64,000 bases of DNA from Pleurocapsa minor HA4230-MV1 (GTDB lineage: Bacteria > Cyanobacteriota > Cyanobacteriia > Cyanobacteriales > Xenococcaceae). A program made the translations under genes and the position numbers. The stretch lies in assembly GCA_019359095.1 (NCBI GenBank), contig JAHHHZ010000017.1:62001-126000 (forward strand). Direction: 5' to 3'. This document shows, piece after piece, positions 1-8,089 of this stretch. The notes beneath the pieces are model-generated. The model searched no databases and had not been told where the DNA came from. It saw nothing but the letters and a program-made list of their open reading frames with translations. Each line of letters opens with the position of its first letter. Within the stretch, counting starts at the first letter, position 1.

Positions 1-695
1 ACGAAGCCCCAGGGGCTGATTATTGGTTTGGCACAACTCGCCAGGGTTATGATGTTTTTTCCCGTACCTTGTTTGGAACTCAGGCTGCTTTGAAAGTAGT
101 GGCGTTGGCAACTACTATGAGCCTGATTATTGGTGTTCCCTTGGGGTTGGTTAGTGGCTATTTAGGGGGCAAGATAGATCGGGTTTTGATCTTCTTTATG
201 GATACCATCTATACCCTGCCAGGATTACTGTTGTCCGTCACTCTAGCGTTTGTGGTGGGTCAAGGGGTCATCAATGCAGCGATCGCCCTCAGTATTGCCT
301 ATATTCCTCAGTACTACCGTATTGTACGCAACCATACCACTAGCGTTAAGACCGAACTATTTATTGAAGCAGCGCAGGCCATGGGCGCACCTACAACTAG
401 GATTTTAACCCGCTATCTGTTTTTTAACGTCATTCAAAGCGTTCCTGTGTTGTTCACCCTCAATGCTGCCGATGCCATTCTCATCTTGGGTGGTTTGGGC
501 TTTTTGGGTTTAGGACTCCCGCCTGAAGTACCAGAATGGGGTCACGATCTACGTTTAGCTTTAGATGCCTTACCGATCGGGATTTGGTGGTCTGCTACTT
601 TTCCTGGTTTGGCTATGACCATCTTAGTGACAGGCTTATCCTTAGTCGGGGAAGGATTAGGAGATATGTTGAATCCTGGCTTGAAAAATAAGTAA
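1..695 (+). CDS. ABC transporter permease, DppC/OppC type (5' end outside window)
   Basis: Inner-membrane permease subunit of a peptide/nickel-type (binding-protein-dependent) ABC importer. The reading frame is open from base 3, and upstream of the first possible internal start it encodes a WFGTTRQGYDVFSR stretch, close to the conserved 'HWFGTDRQGRDVFSR' that precedes the first core helix of DppC/OppC proteins, so the real start lies before the window. Several hydrophobic segments follow. The EAA cytoplasmic loop is seen as EAAQAMGAPTTRIL, the contact site for the ATPase. The C-terminus LGDMLNPGLKNK is typical and complete. The substrate cannot be told from this subunit alone. Its partner permease, ATPase and binding protein are not in the window downstream, so they must lie upstream or elsewhere. 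Confidence 0.9.
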   Translation, partial: EAPGADYWFGTTRQGYDVFSRTLFGTQAALKVVALATTMSLIIGVPLGLVSGYLGGKIDRVLIFFMDTIYTLPGLLLSVTLAFVVGQGVINAAIALSIAYIPQYYRIVRNHTTSVKTELFIEAAQAMGAPTTRILTRYLFFNVIQSVPVLFTLNAADAILILGGLGFLGLGLPPEVPEWGHDLRLALDALPIGIWWSATFPGLAMTILVTGLSLVGEGLGDMLNPGLKNK

Positions 696-748
696 GGATC
701 TATTTATTTATTGATTTTTTGTTTGGTTTAACTATCTTCCGTAAGAAG

Positions 749-769
749 TCCCTCGCTTCAGCGACGGGA
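749..769. repeat. Hairpin, probable left-end structure of the IS605-type element
   Basis: Near-perfect dyad: TCCCTCGCT, TC loop, AGCGA-C-GGGA. It lies about 230 bases before the tnpB start. The rest of 696-893 is A+T-rich with no gene that I can support. Confidence 0.45.
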
Positions 770-893
770 TAAATTACGGGCTGGGTCTTGCTTGCCCGTC
801 TACATATTTGCGTAACTGCTCTATAAGCTTTGTTATATTTAGTTTTCATCAAGTATTATTTGATTGTCGGTGACAATGATATAATTATCTCAT

Positions 894-981
894 CCTAAAG
901 GACTTGTCTACCGAACTAAGCGGCATATGCGGAGCAGTATCCTTTAGGACAAGTCGCATAGTTGGAGATACCGCTTCGCAT
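894..981. repeat. Small dispersed repeat cluster forming the tnpB leader
   Basis: Contains CCTAAAGGACTTGTC and, about 40 bases on, CCTTTAGGACAAGTC, so GACTTGTC/GACAAGTC pair as an inverted repeat. It then carries CCGCTTCGCATATG-like sequence. The CCTAAAGG core recurs at 9555, 33294, 47665, 47681 and (inverted) 59432. The open frame of tnpB extends back through it, but those codons are repeat sequence rather than protein-family sequence. Confidence 0.6.
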
Positions 982-2175
982 ATGAGAGGAGCAGCGAAAG
1001 TAAGACTATATCCAACCAAGGAACAAAAACAACTACTAGCTCAACAATTTGGCTGTAGCAGATTTTGGTGGAATAAAGCATTAGGATTACAGTACAAGCA
1101 TCGTTCTGAACAGGGAAGATGGTTAAAGCGTACTGAACTCAATGCTTTGCTTCCTAGTCTAAAAAAGGAATTGCCTTGGCTGTCTGATTGCTATTCTCAA
1201 GTTCTTCAGGCTACGACCAAGCATTTAGAGCAAGCAATGAAAAATTGGTTTGAGGGTAGAGCCAAGAAACCAAGATTCAAAGCTAAAAAGAACAATCAAT
1301 CAATTAGCTTTCCTCAAAATGTCAAAATACTAGGTAATCAACTTAAAGTTCCTAAAGTTGGTCTAATTGAAGCTAAATTCACTCAAGTAATCGAAGGAAT
1401 AATCAAAACTGTAACGATTAGTGTTACTCCTTCAGGCAAATACTATGCTGCGATTGGGTTAGATTTAGGAAACTCTGAAGTAGAGCAATCGACTGATGGC
1501 GTTATTACAGGGATTGACTTGGGACTAAAAGATTACGTAACCTGTCATAACGGAACGGATACCTACTCGCTCAAACACCCTAAGTGGCTCAAAAAACACG
1601 AACGCAATCTAAGATATCAACAAAAAAAATTATCCCGCAGGGAAAAAGGGAGTAACAGACATAACAGAGCGAGGCTTTTAGTGGCTAGGGTTCATGAGCG
1701 TCTAAGTAATGCTCGCCAAGATTTCTTGCACAAATTATCTAGAACTATAACCGACGAAAGCCAAGTCGTTGTAGTTGAGAATTTGAATATCAAAGGAATG
1801 GTCAAAAACCGTAAATTAAGCAAGGCTATTGCTCAGTCTGGGTGGGGGATGTTCCTAAATTTTCTCAGCTATAAACTAGAACAAAAAGGTGGTGTTTTAG
1901 TAGAGATAGATAGATTTTTCCCTTCTAGCAAAACGTGTAGTAATTGCGGTCATATTCATAAAGAATTAGAACTAAAAGATAGGGAGTGGACTTGTAGTCA
2001 ATGTTCCACTCATCACAAAAGAGACGACAACGCTAGCCGTAATATTCGCACAGAAGGAATGAAAATACTTGGGCTGGGACACAGTCTTCGTGGAGATGAT
2101 GTTAGACTCTTAGCTTGCTTTGAGCAATCGTCTGTGAAACGAGTACCATCTTTTGAGCAACTTAGTTTGTTCTAG
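982..2175 (+). CDS. tnpB: TnpB, RNA-guided nuclease of an IS605-type element
   Basis: 397-residue TnpB (OrfB) protein, the RuvC-type RNA-guided DNA endonuclease encoded by IS200/IS605 elements. I start it at ATG 982 because the family begins there (KVRLYPTKEQ); the 26 upstream in-frame codons are repeat sequence. N-terminal helix-turn-helix OrfB domain at 1-45. RuvC I Asp179 in GIDLGLKDY, RuvC II Glu266 in VVVENLNIKGM, RuvC III Asp348 in KRDDNAS. Zinc ribbon Cys319-x2-Cys322 and Cys338-x2-Cys341. All catalytic and zinc positions are present, so the protein looks functional. It ends 12 bases from the mrdA stop (convergent). Confidence 0.9.
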   Translation: MRGAAKVRLYPTKEQKQLLAQQFGCSRFWWNKALGLQYKHRSEQGRWLKRTELNALLPSLKKELPWLSDCYSQVLQATTKHLEQAMKNWFEGRAKKPRFKAKKNNQSISFPQNVKILGNQLKVPKVGLIEAKFTQVIEGIIKTVTISVTPSGKYYAAIGLDLGNSEVEQSTDGVITGIDLGLKDYVTCHNGTDTYSLKHPKWLKKHERNLRYQQKKLSRREKGSNRHNRARLLVARVHERLSNARQDFLHKLSRTITDESQVVVVENLNIKGMVKNRKLSKAIAQSGWGMFLNFLSYKLEQKGGVLVEIDRFFPSSKTCSNCGHIHKELELKDREWTCSQCSTHHKRDDNASRNIRTEGMKILGLGHSLRGDDVRLLACFEQSSVKRVPSFEQLSLF

Positions 2176-2178
2176 GAA

Positions 2179-2198
2179 TCTCTCAATTTATTGAGGGA
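2179..2198. repeat. Hairpin between tnpB and mrdA
   Basis: Stem of 8 pairs (2179-2186 with 2191-2198, one G-T) around a TTTA loop that contains part of the mrdA stop codon. It may be the right-end structure of the tnpB element, a bidirectional terminator for the two convergent genes, or both. No clear T-tract follows on either strand. Confidence 0.4.
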
Positions 2199-3981
2199 GG
2201 ATGTCAAAATAAGCTTCCATAACCTGCCTAACCAAAGGTGCAGCCAAAGAACCACCCCCACCACCAGAATGTTCGAGGAAAGCGACGACGACAACTTCTG
2301 GCTTTTCATAAGGGGCATAAGCGCCAAACCAAGTATGAGAGTCTCCTGGAGGAGCTTCCGCTGTTCCACTCTTGCCTGCTCCTGGAGGAATAGTCGGGGA
2401 GTTGAGTTTAGTTCCAGTACCACTGTCCACTACGGCCCTAAGTCCTTTGCTGATGGTGTCAATAGTGGTGGGTTTGAAATTGAGATTAACCTTTTCAGGC
2501 GGTTTTGCCGTTTGGACTAAATGAGGCTGTACTCGATAACCATCATTGGCGATCGCACTAAACATGACCGCGATCTGTAACGGTGTGGCGGTGGTAAAAC
2601 CTTGACCAATAGACATATTTACCGTATCCCCTACAGTCCAACCCCAGTCATCAAAATTAAGCCGTTTCCAGGCATCATCGGCAATTAAGCCTTTTGTTTC
2701 TCCGTCTAGCTCAATTCCCGTTGGTTGACCAAAGCCATACAGCTTGGCATATTTAATTAGGGTTTCGCCACCAGCACCCTGGCCAATTTGACCAAAGAAA
2801 GTATTACTACTCCAAGCAAGAGCTTGTACAAAGCCCAAGGGGCCAAAACCACTTTTATTCCATTCTCCAAATCTCGTACCACCCACAGATAAATAGGGAT
2901 AAGTCCCCAATATAGTATTAGGAGCGAATTTCCCGCTTTCCATCCCCGCAGTAGCGGTCACAATTTTGAAGGTAGAGGCGGGAGGAAAAGCCCGTAAAGC
3001 CATATTCAGAAAAGGATTTCCTTGAGACTGTAATTCTTGCCAGACTTCTGGAGTAACGTTACTGGAAAAGATATTGGGGTCAAAACTAGGATAGCTCGCC
3101 ATCGCGATGACAGCACCACTATGGGGATCTAGAGCAACTATTGCACCCTTTTTTGTGCCTAATGCTGTTTCCGCAGCTTTTTGAACTTTGGCATCAATGG
3201 TTAAAGTCAGATTTTCTCCTGATTCGGCTGGCTTTTCCCCTAACCAGCTAATTACCTGTCCAGAGCCATTTACTCCTAGTTTCAATCCACCCCATTGTCC
3301 TCTTAGTTGAGCTTCATAACTAGATTCTACGCCCATCTTACCCATGACATCTCCCAAACGATAGCCCCGCGACTTTCTCTCGTTTAGCTCTTCTTGGTTT
3401 AGCTCTCCTGTATAGCCTAAAATATGCGCTGCCAGTTTACCTTGAGGATAAAAGCGGACTTTATCAATATCTGTTTCTACCCACTTGAGCATCGGCTTAT
3501 ATTCTTCAAAGGCGGTTACTTGCTCTGGAGTTAAGTTACGACCAATAGGGATGAGGCTGGGATAGTTGTATCCTGCTGCTTCTACTGTTTGTTGAAGTTC
3601 TTTTGGGTTTATTTTGAGGATTCGGGCGATAATTTGCCGATTTGTGACCCAATTTTGCTCTTTTTGCGCTTTGGGCCAGAGATATGCGGAATAGGACTGT
3701 TTACTAGTCGCTAACATTTTGCCGTGGCGATCTGTAATATTACCCCTGACAGGTTGTTTGGGAACAATACGAGTCCGATTGTCCTCAGCTTTTTGCTGGT
3801 TGATTGCTCCTTGCTGTAACTGTAGATAACTTAAGCGCCAGCCAATACCCCCAAAAAAAATGATACTCAGAACTGTCATTATGGGAATGATCTGAAGTTG
3901 AGTACCAAATAGGCGATCGCGATATTTTCCTGAAGGGGAATCTTGATAATTTTGAAATTTATTTTTTACAATAGAACCCAT
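2188..3981 (-). CDS. mrdA: Penicillin-binding protein 2 (peptidoglycan transpeptidase)
   Basis: Class B penicillin-binding protein that cross-links peptidoglycan during cell elongation together with RodA; periplasmic enzyme held by one N-terminal membrane anchor. 597 residues, usual for PBP2. Anchor at about 31-50, pedestal domain with RGNITDRHG at 79-87, transpeptidase domain from about 255. Active-site motifs all present: STFK with nucleophile Ser336 and Lys339, SSN at 391-393, KSGT at 537-540. ATG start at 3981. It is convergent with tnpB, 12 bases away. rodA is not adjacent. No oddities. Confidence 0.95.
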   Translation of the reverse strand: MGSIVKNKFQNYQDSPSGKYRDRLFGTQLQIIPIMTVLSIIFFGGIGWRLSYLQLQQGAINQQKAEDNRTRIVPKQPVRGNITDRHGKMLATSKQSYSAYLWPKAQKEQNWVTNRQIIARILKINPKELQQTVEAAGYNYPSLIPIGRNLTPEQVTAFEEYKPMLKWVETDIDKVRFYPQGKLAAHILGYTGELNQEELNERKSRGYRLGDVMGKMGVESSYEAQLRGQWGGLKLGVNGSGQVISWLGEKPAESGENLTLTIDAKVQKAAETALGTKKGAIVALDPHSGAVIAMASYPSFDPNIFSSNVTPEVWQELQSQGNPFLNMALRAFPPASTFKIVTATAGMESGKFAPNTILGTYPYLSVGGTRFGEWNKSGFGPLGFVQALAWSSNTFFGQIGQGAGGETLIKYAKLYGFGQPTGIELDGETKGLIADDAWKRLNFDDWGWTVGDTVNMSIGQGFTTATPLQIAVMFSAIANDGYRVQPHLVQTAKPPEKVNLNFKPTTIDTISKGLRAVVDSGTGTKLNSPTIPPGAGKSGTAEAPPGDSHTWFGAYAPYEKPEVVVVAFLEHSGGGGGSLAAPLVRQVMEAYFDILPQ

Positions 3982-4063
3982 AATTATTGAGCAGTCGTTA
4001 ATAGATCTATTTTTATTGTTCCCTTTCTGACAATGATTCAGATCACCAAGATAACTGAGTCAT

Positions 4064-5221
4064 CTACTTAAGAGTGCTGGAAAAGTTTTCAAACCAGCCT
4101 CTGCGCCAAAAGAAATAAATTAAACCTCCCGCTGTAGCCAGCATGATTGCCCAACAAAAAACATAACCCCAATACCACTCAAGTTCGGGCATATTAAACG
4201 GAGAAATGTCGGGATTAAAGTTCATTCCATAGATTCCTGCGATAAAAGTTAAGGGAATAAAAATACTAGAAATCACCGTTAACAGCTTCATTACCTCGTT
4301 CATTTTGTTGCTAATTGCCGAAAGATAAATGTCTGTCAAACTAGAAGCAAGTTCGCGATAGGTTTCGATAATGTCAATAATTTGGACTGCATGGTCATAG
4401 CAGTCGCGCAAAAAGACTAAGATTTCTGGGTTGATTACAGTACTACCATCTCTAATTAAGGTGTTCAAAGCATTGCGTTGGGGCCAAATCGCTCGTCGCA
4501 GCGCTAGTAATTCCCTTTTGATTTGATATACTTTTGCCAAACTTTGATTACTAGGATTAAAAATCACTTCATCTTCCAGATTTTCAATCTTTTCGCCATA
4601 GATTTCTAGGATCGGAAAAAAACCATCAATAATCGCATCCCATAGGGCATAGGCTAAATAATCTGCGCCCATGTTTCTAATTGAACCCTTGTTAAACTTA
4701 ATCCGTCGGCGTACTGGTCGAAAACAGTCTTTGTCGGAATCTTCTTGTACCGTCAAAAGATAATTTTGACCAACGACTAAACTTACCTGTTCTAAAGAAA
4801 AGCCTGTTCCCGATGGCTTAGGCACTACCATTTGCGTAATAATCACCAGCTGCTGTGGGTAATCTTCTACTTTTGGTCTTTGAGGAACATTGACGATATC
4901 TTCTAATACCAAAGGGTGTAAGCCAAACACTGTTCCCAACCTCTGCAAGATCTTTTCGCTACCCAAACCCTTAACATCCACCCAAGAAACTGATTCCGTA
5001 GTCATGTGTTCTGCACAGGCTTCAGGAGTTAGGTTAATTGTCTGCTGAGCGCGATCGCGATTATAGTCAATCAACACTATATTTGTAATTTCGGCATCAT
5101 CTTCAATATTGAGCGTCCCTGGAATACTTCCTGGCTGTTCATAGGAATAGTCAAATAAATCTTCCTCTTCTTCGGCGGACAATACGGCTTTGTTTGAATC
5201 TAATTGCTGTTCATAACTCAT
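4064..5221 (-). CDS. corA: CorA-family magnesium/cobalt transporter
   Basis: Divalent-cation channel of the inner membrane that takes up Mg2+ (also Co2+ and Ni2+) as a homopentamer. A long cytoplasmic N-terminal alpha/beta and helical region is followed by two C-terminal membrane helices. The signature GMN filter motif lies between them (YGMNFNPD, about 50 residues from the end), and the protein ends with a basic tail after the second helix. About 385 residues, slightly longer at the N-terminus than E. coli CorA because of an acidic leader. I prefer ATG 5221 over the in-frame TTG at 5233, which sits too close to the AGGA upstream. Read in the same direction as the thiO-thiG gene but separated from it by a terminator. 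Confidence 0.93.
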   Translation of the reverse strand: MSYEQQLDSNKAVLSAEEEEDLFDYSYEQPGSIPGTLNIEDDAEITNIVLIDYNRDRAQQTINLTPEACAEHMTTESVSWVDVKGLGSEKILQRLGTVFGLHPLVLEDIVNVPQRPKVEDYPQQLVIITQMVVPKPSGTGFSLEQVSLVVGQNYLLTVQEDSDKDCFRPVRRRIKFNKGSIRNMGADYLAYALWDAIIDGFFPILEIYGEKIENLEDEVIFNPSNQSLAKVYQIKRELLALRRAIWPQRNALNTLIRDGSTVINPEILVFLRDCYDHAVQIIDIIETYRELASSLTDIYLSAISNKMNEVMKLLTVISSIFIPLTFIAGIYGMNFNPDISPFNMPELEWYWGYVFCWAIMLATAGGLIYFFWRRGWFENFSSTLK

Positions 5222-5262
5222 AAGATGATGCAAGTCCTAATATTACTAGACTAATTATGACC

Positions 5263-5293
5263 CAAAAAAAATACCAGCGATCGCGATCGCTGG
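5263..5293 (-). terminator. Rho-independent terminator whose stem is a double HIP1 palindrome
   Basis: Perfect 20-base palindrome at 5274-5293 made of two overlapping HIP1 sites. On the minus strand it is followed by TA and a run of eight T. It lies downstream of the thiO-thiG gene and before corA, so it should end the thiO-thiG transcript. Stem and T-tract are seen directly; activity is inferred. Confidence 0.6.
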
Positions 5294-5507
5294 CTAATTA
5301 AAATTGTTGTTGTTTAAGTCTGGAAAAATCTTTAGTTGTGCGTTCCCCAACGAGACAACTCTCAAAATCTCTTGACCCGATAAGAATTGTAACAGAATAT
5401 ACGCTATTTTTGTAAAAAAATAATAATTGTATTAACTGTTACACCAATTATACGCTAGTAAATTGTATGTGACTGTGACTTAGATCGAGTCACGGTGAGG
5501 CAGACAA

Positions 5508-7487
5508 TCAATTAATCGTCCCAGTTAAAGGAGAACTAGCCGTAGCATATTGCTTAACAGGGATTCTCCCCGATAGATAAGCGAGTCTTCCCGCAACCGC
5601 AGCTAAACCCATTGCCTGTCCCATAGCTACAGGATTTTGTGCCAAGGCGATCGCGCTATTAACCAGCAGTGCGTCTGCACCCATCTCCATCGCTAAAGCT
5701 GCCTCACTAGGAGTACCGATACCTGCATCTACTACTACGGGGACATTTGCTTCTTCAATAATAATGGCAATATTAGCAGCATTATTAATTCCCTGTCCCG
5801 AACCAATGGGCGAACCCAAGGGCATAACGGTGGCGCATCCTGCCTCCTCTAAGCGCTTTGCTAGTAACGGATCGGCATTGATATAAGGTAACACGGCAAA
5901 ACCTTCTTTAACAAGCTGTTCTGCTGCCTGTAGCGTCCCAATCGGGTCTGGTAAAAGATATTTGGCATCAGGAATCACCTCTAACTTAATAAAGTTGTTC
6001 TCTTCCTGTCCTAGCAGCTTTGCCATTTCTCTACCCAAACGAGCTACTCTAACGGCTTCCTCGGCAGTTTTACAACCTGCGGTATTGGGTAACATCCAGA
6101 TTTTGCTCCAGTCGATCGCCTCGGCTAATCCTTCGTGTCCTGGTGCTTTGGTTTGCACTCTGCGTACGGCAACAGTAATAATTTCACATCCACTGGCTGC
6201 TACGCTTGCTTGCATTACCTCCATACTGGGATACTTCCCTGTACCTGTCATCAGACGGGAGTTAAAGGTGCGTCCAGCGATGATTAGGGGTCGATCGTCT
6301 TCGATAGTGCGATCGTCTAATAAAGCAGTTGTAGCAGCAGATAAGGGAGCTTGAGGAGTAGATTCAATCTGTAGGGGTAGTCTGGGGTTGCTTAGGGTCA
6401 TATTTGCAGGTTGATGAAAACGTTGATAGCTAAATTCAGCTAATAAAGGATCGGACTTCTGTTCTAAAATTAAATCTGCCATCAGCGAAGCAGTAATCGG
6501 TGCTAGCAGAATTCCATTGCGATAATGCCCTGTAGCCAGGAATAAGTTATCACAGGCACTACGACCTAGTATAGGCAGTTCATCAGGTGTTCCAGGACGA
6601 AAACCCCACCAAAATTCTTCAATTTGCCAGTCTGCTGCTGCGGGGTATAGTTCTGTCGTTTTCGCCAATAAGCTTTGAATACCTTGAGGTGTATTAAACG
6701 GTGTCCAGTCTACTTCTTCTACTGTTGCGCCAACTATTAGCCTACCGTCTTGGCGCGGAACTAGATAGACCCCCTCGCCATATAAAATCCGCTGTAGAGG
6801 AAAAGGCTGGTGTAGCTTTTGGGGCATCTTCAGCGCTAGCATTTGCCCTTTTACTGGACGCACAGGCAAAGGCATTAACTGACTCGACCATGAGCCAGCC
6901 GCCAAAACATACTGCTGGGCTGTTAGCTGTCCAACATCGGTTAATACGCCGTCAACTCGACCCTGCTTTTGTTGAATAGCCTTGACGCTAACTCCTTCTT
7001 TTAACTCTATGCCTAATGTTTGAGCAGCCTGCAATAGCGATCGCATTAAAGAGCGATTATCCACCTGTCCATCTTCGGGATACCACCAACCACCAGCGAC
7101 GCGATCGCTTAATCCTGGTTCATAGAGTTTAATTGCTGCTCGATCTAACCATGCTGCACGATCGTCTGCGGCGATCGCTTGAGGCGCACTGTAGGTAGGG
7201 GCAAGAATTCCGCATGGTAAATAGCCAGTCTCGATCCCCGTCAATTCTTCCAGCTTTTGCGTCCATTCAGGATAAAGCCAACGCGATCGCAGACACAAAT
7301 CTAACATTGGTGCAGAAGCAAGTTTTTCTGCTAATGGTGCTAACATTCCTGCTGCGGCGTGGGATGCTGCTTGAGTAAAATCTTTGCTAACTACGGTGAC
7401 TTTTGCACCCTGACGTTTTAACTCGATGGCGATCGCTAAACCAACTACACCACCACCTATAATTAGAATATCTCTTGCTGCTTTCAT
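5508..7487 (-). CDS. thiO/thiG: Bifunctional glycine oxidase / thiazole synthase (ThiO-ThiG fusion)
   Basis: Makes the thiazole half of thiamine. The N-terminal FAD-dependent ThiO domain (about 1-350; dinucleotide-binding [10 protein letters not shown] at 11-20, C-terminal [11 protein letters not shown]) oxidises glycine to the imine. The C-terminal ThiG TIM barrel (about 395-650) condenses it with deoxyxylulose phosphate and ThiS-thiocarboxylate; visible ThiG features are [29 protein letters not shown] and the phosphate loops GSPIGSG and [11 protein letters not shown]. 659 residues equals the sum of the two enzymes. The same fusion is known in other cyanobacteria and channels the unstable imine. 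No thiS follows. I saw no thiamine-pyrophosphate riboswitch upstream. Confidence 0.93.
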   Translation of the reverse strand: MKAARDILIIGGGVVGLAIAIELKRQGAKVTVVSKDFTQAASHAAAGMLAPLAEKLASAPMLDLCLRSRWLYPEWTQKLEELTGIETGYLPCGILAPTYSAPQAIAADDRAAWLDRAAIKLYEPGLSDRVAGGWWYPEDGQVDNRSLMRSLLQAAQTLGIELKEGVSVKAIQQKQGRVDGVLTDVGQLTAQQYVLAAGSWSSQLMPLPVRPVKGQMLALKMPQKLHQPFPLQRILYGEGVYLVPRQDGRLIVGATVEEVDWTPFNTPQGIQSLLAKTTELYPAAADWQIEEFWWGFRPGTPDELPILGRSACDNLFLATGHYRNGILLAPITASLMADLILEQKSDPLLAEFSYQRFHQPANMTLSNPRLPLQIESTPQAPLSAATTALLDDRTIEDDRPLIIAGRTFNSRLMTGTGKYPSMEVMQASVAASGCEIITVAVRRVQTKAPGHEGLAEAIDWSKIWMLPNTAGCKTAEEAVRVARLGREMAKLLGQEENNFIKLEVIPDAKYLLPDPIGTLQAAEQLVKEGFAVLPYINADPLLAKRLEEAGCATVMPLGSPIGSGQGINNAANIAIIIEEANVPVVVDAGIGTPSEAALAMEMGADALLVNSAIALAQNPVAMGQAMGLAAVAGRLAYLSGRIPVKQYATASSPLTGTIN

Positions 7488-7923
7488 ATTCCTTAAGCCA
7501 TTATCTTCATTACTCTAGCGTGAAAATAATCCTGGATAAAAAAACTTAATTTATAGCAAAGCAAGTATAACTTTAGACATCAATTGTTAAATGAGAATAG
7601 CCAAGTAACTTTTAGGTTGAAATTGGTTTTAGATCATTTGCCTTGATACTTTAATTGAATTTGCTCAACCCTTCTGCCTTCTGGCATTTCTTGGCAGGCA
7701 AACAATAGCGCTACCAGTAAAACAACCGTAAACAAACGATTGAACAGCAAAAATAAATCATTAGACACAACTTTAGTAATCTCCGTACACCCTATGCCTA
7801 TTATGGTGGTATAATTTCAGGAAATTTTTCTCCGTATTATTACAGGTATTCAATTGGCACAATAGAGTTTAAATCTTCCAGAAGTCATAACCAGCATAAA
7901 AAAATCAATTTGACAGAAGCGTT
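7488..7923. other. Intergenic spacer, no gene seen
   Basis: A+T-rich spacer upstream of the thiO-thiG start, presumably holding its promoter. No open frame with family features and no recognisable riboswitch. The remaining 7924-8089 holds the structured element listed separately. Confidence 0.5.
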
Positions 7924-7946
7924 TCACGAGCAATCGTGGCTCGTGA
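7924..7946. repeat. Perfect 8-bp hairpin beside the structured element
   Basis: TCACGAGC and GCTCGTGA separated by seven bases. No strong T-tract follows on either strand. It sits 7 bases from the long-stem element at 7954-8080 and may belong to it. Confidence 0.5.
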
Positions 7947-7953
7947 TGAATAA

Positions 7954-8080
7954 AAGAAACAACATCAGTCACAGAGGAGAAAACCCCTTAATATTAATGG
8001 TGGTCGCCTGACAGTCAAGACCGAACTCTCATTGGTGCGATTGCGCCCGTACAGAAGCGTGGTTCTAGATGTTGTTTCTT
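7954..8080. ncRNA. Candidate structured RNA or MITE, family unknown
   Basis: 127-base element closed by a perfect 13-bp inverted repeat (AAGAAACAACATC at 7954-7966, GATGTTGTTTCTT at 8068-8080). Inside are further local stems, for example GGTGC/GCGCC around GATT and GGTC/GACC. Read on the minus strand, the closing stem is followed by CTTTTATTC, and this strand runs with the upstream carotenoid oxygenase gene, whose stop is 10 bases away. I do not recognise it as tmRNA, 5S rRNA, RNase P RNA or a known riboswitch. 6S RNA could not be excluded. It could instead be a MITE with 13-bp terminal repeats; no target duplication is evident. Confidence 0.4.
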
Positions 8081-8089
8081 AGGAGAAAG

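Larger units (their letters stand above)
745..2198 (+). mobile_element. IS200/IS605-family element of the tnpB-only (IS1341-like) type
   Basis: A tnpB gene without a tnpA (Y1 transposase) beside it. To its left, 749-769 forms a hairpin (TCCCTCGCT / AGCGACGGGA with a TC loop), as expected for a left-end structure of this family. To its right, 2179-2198 forms an 8-bp hairpin with a TTTA loop just after the tnpB stop. The exact ends are inferred, not proven, and the right end runs into the 3' end of mrdA. Without tnpA it would need a transposase in trans. The omega-RNA that guides TnpB normally overlaps the 3' end of tnpB and the right end, so it would lie around 2050-2200. Confidence 0.55.

Noticed and set aside
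7488-7700. Possible thiamine-pyrophosphate riboswitch before thiO-thiG
   Set aside because: The CUGAGA and GAUCUGG-type conserved blocks are not present in the right order.
7954-8080. Identification of the structured element as 6S RNA
   Set aside because: The closing stem is suggestive, but the large central bubble and conserved flanks could not be confirmed by eye; left as unknown.
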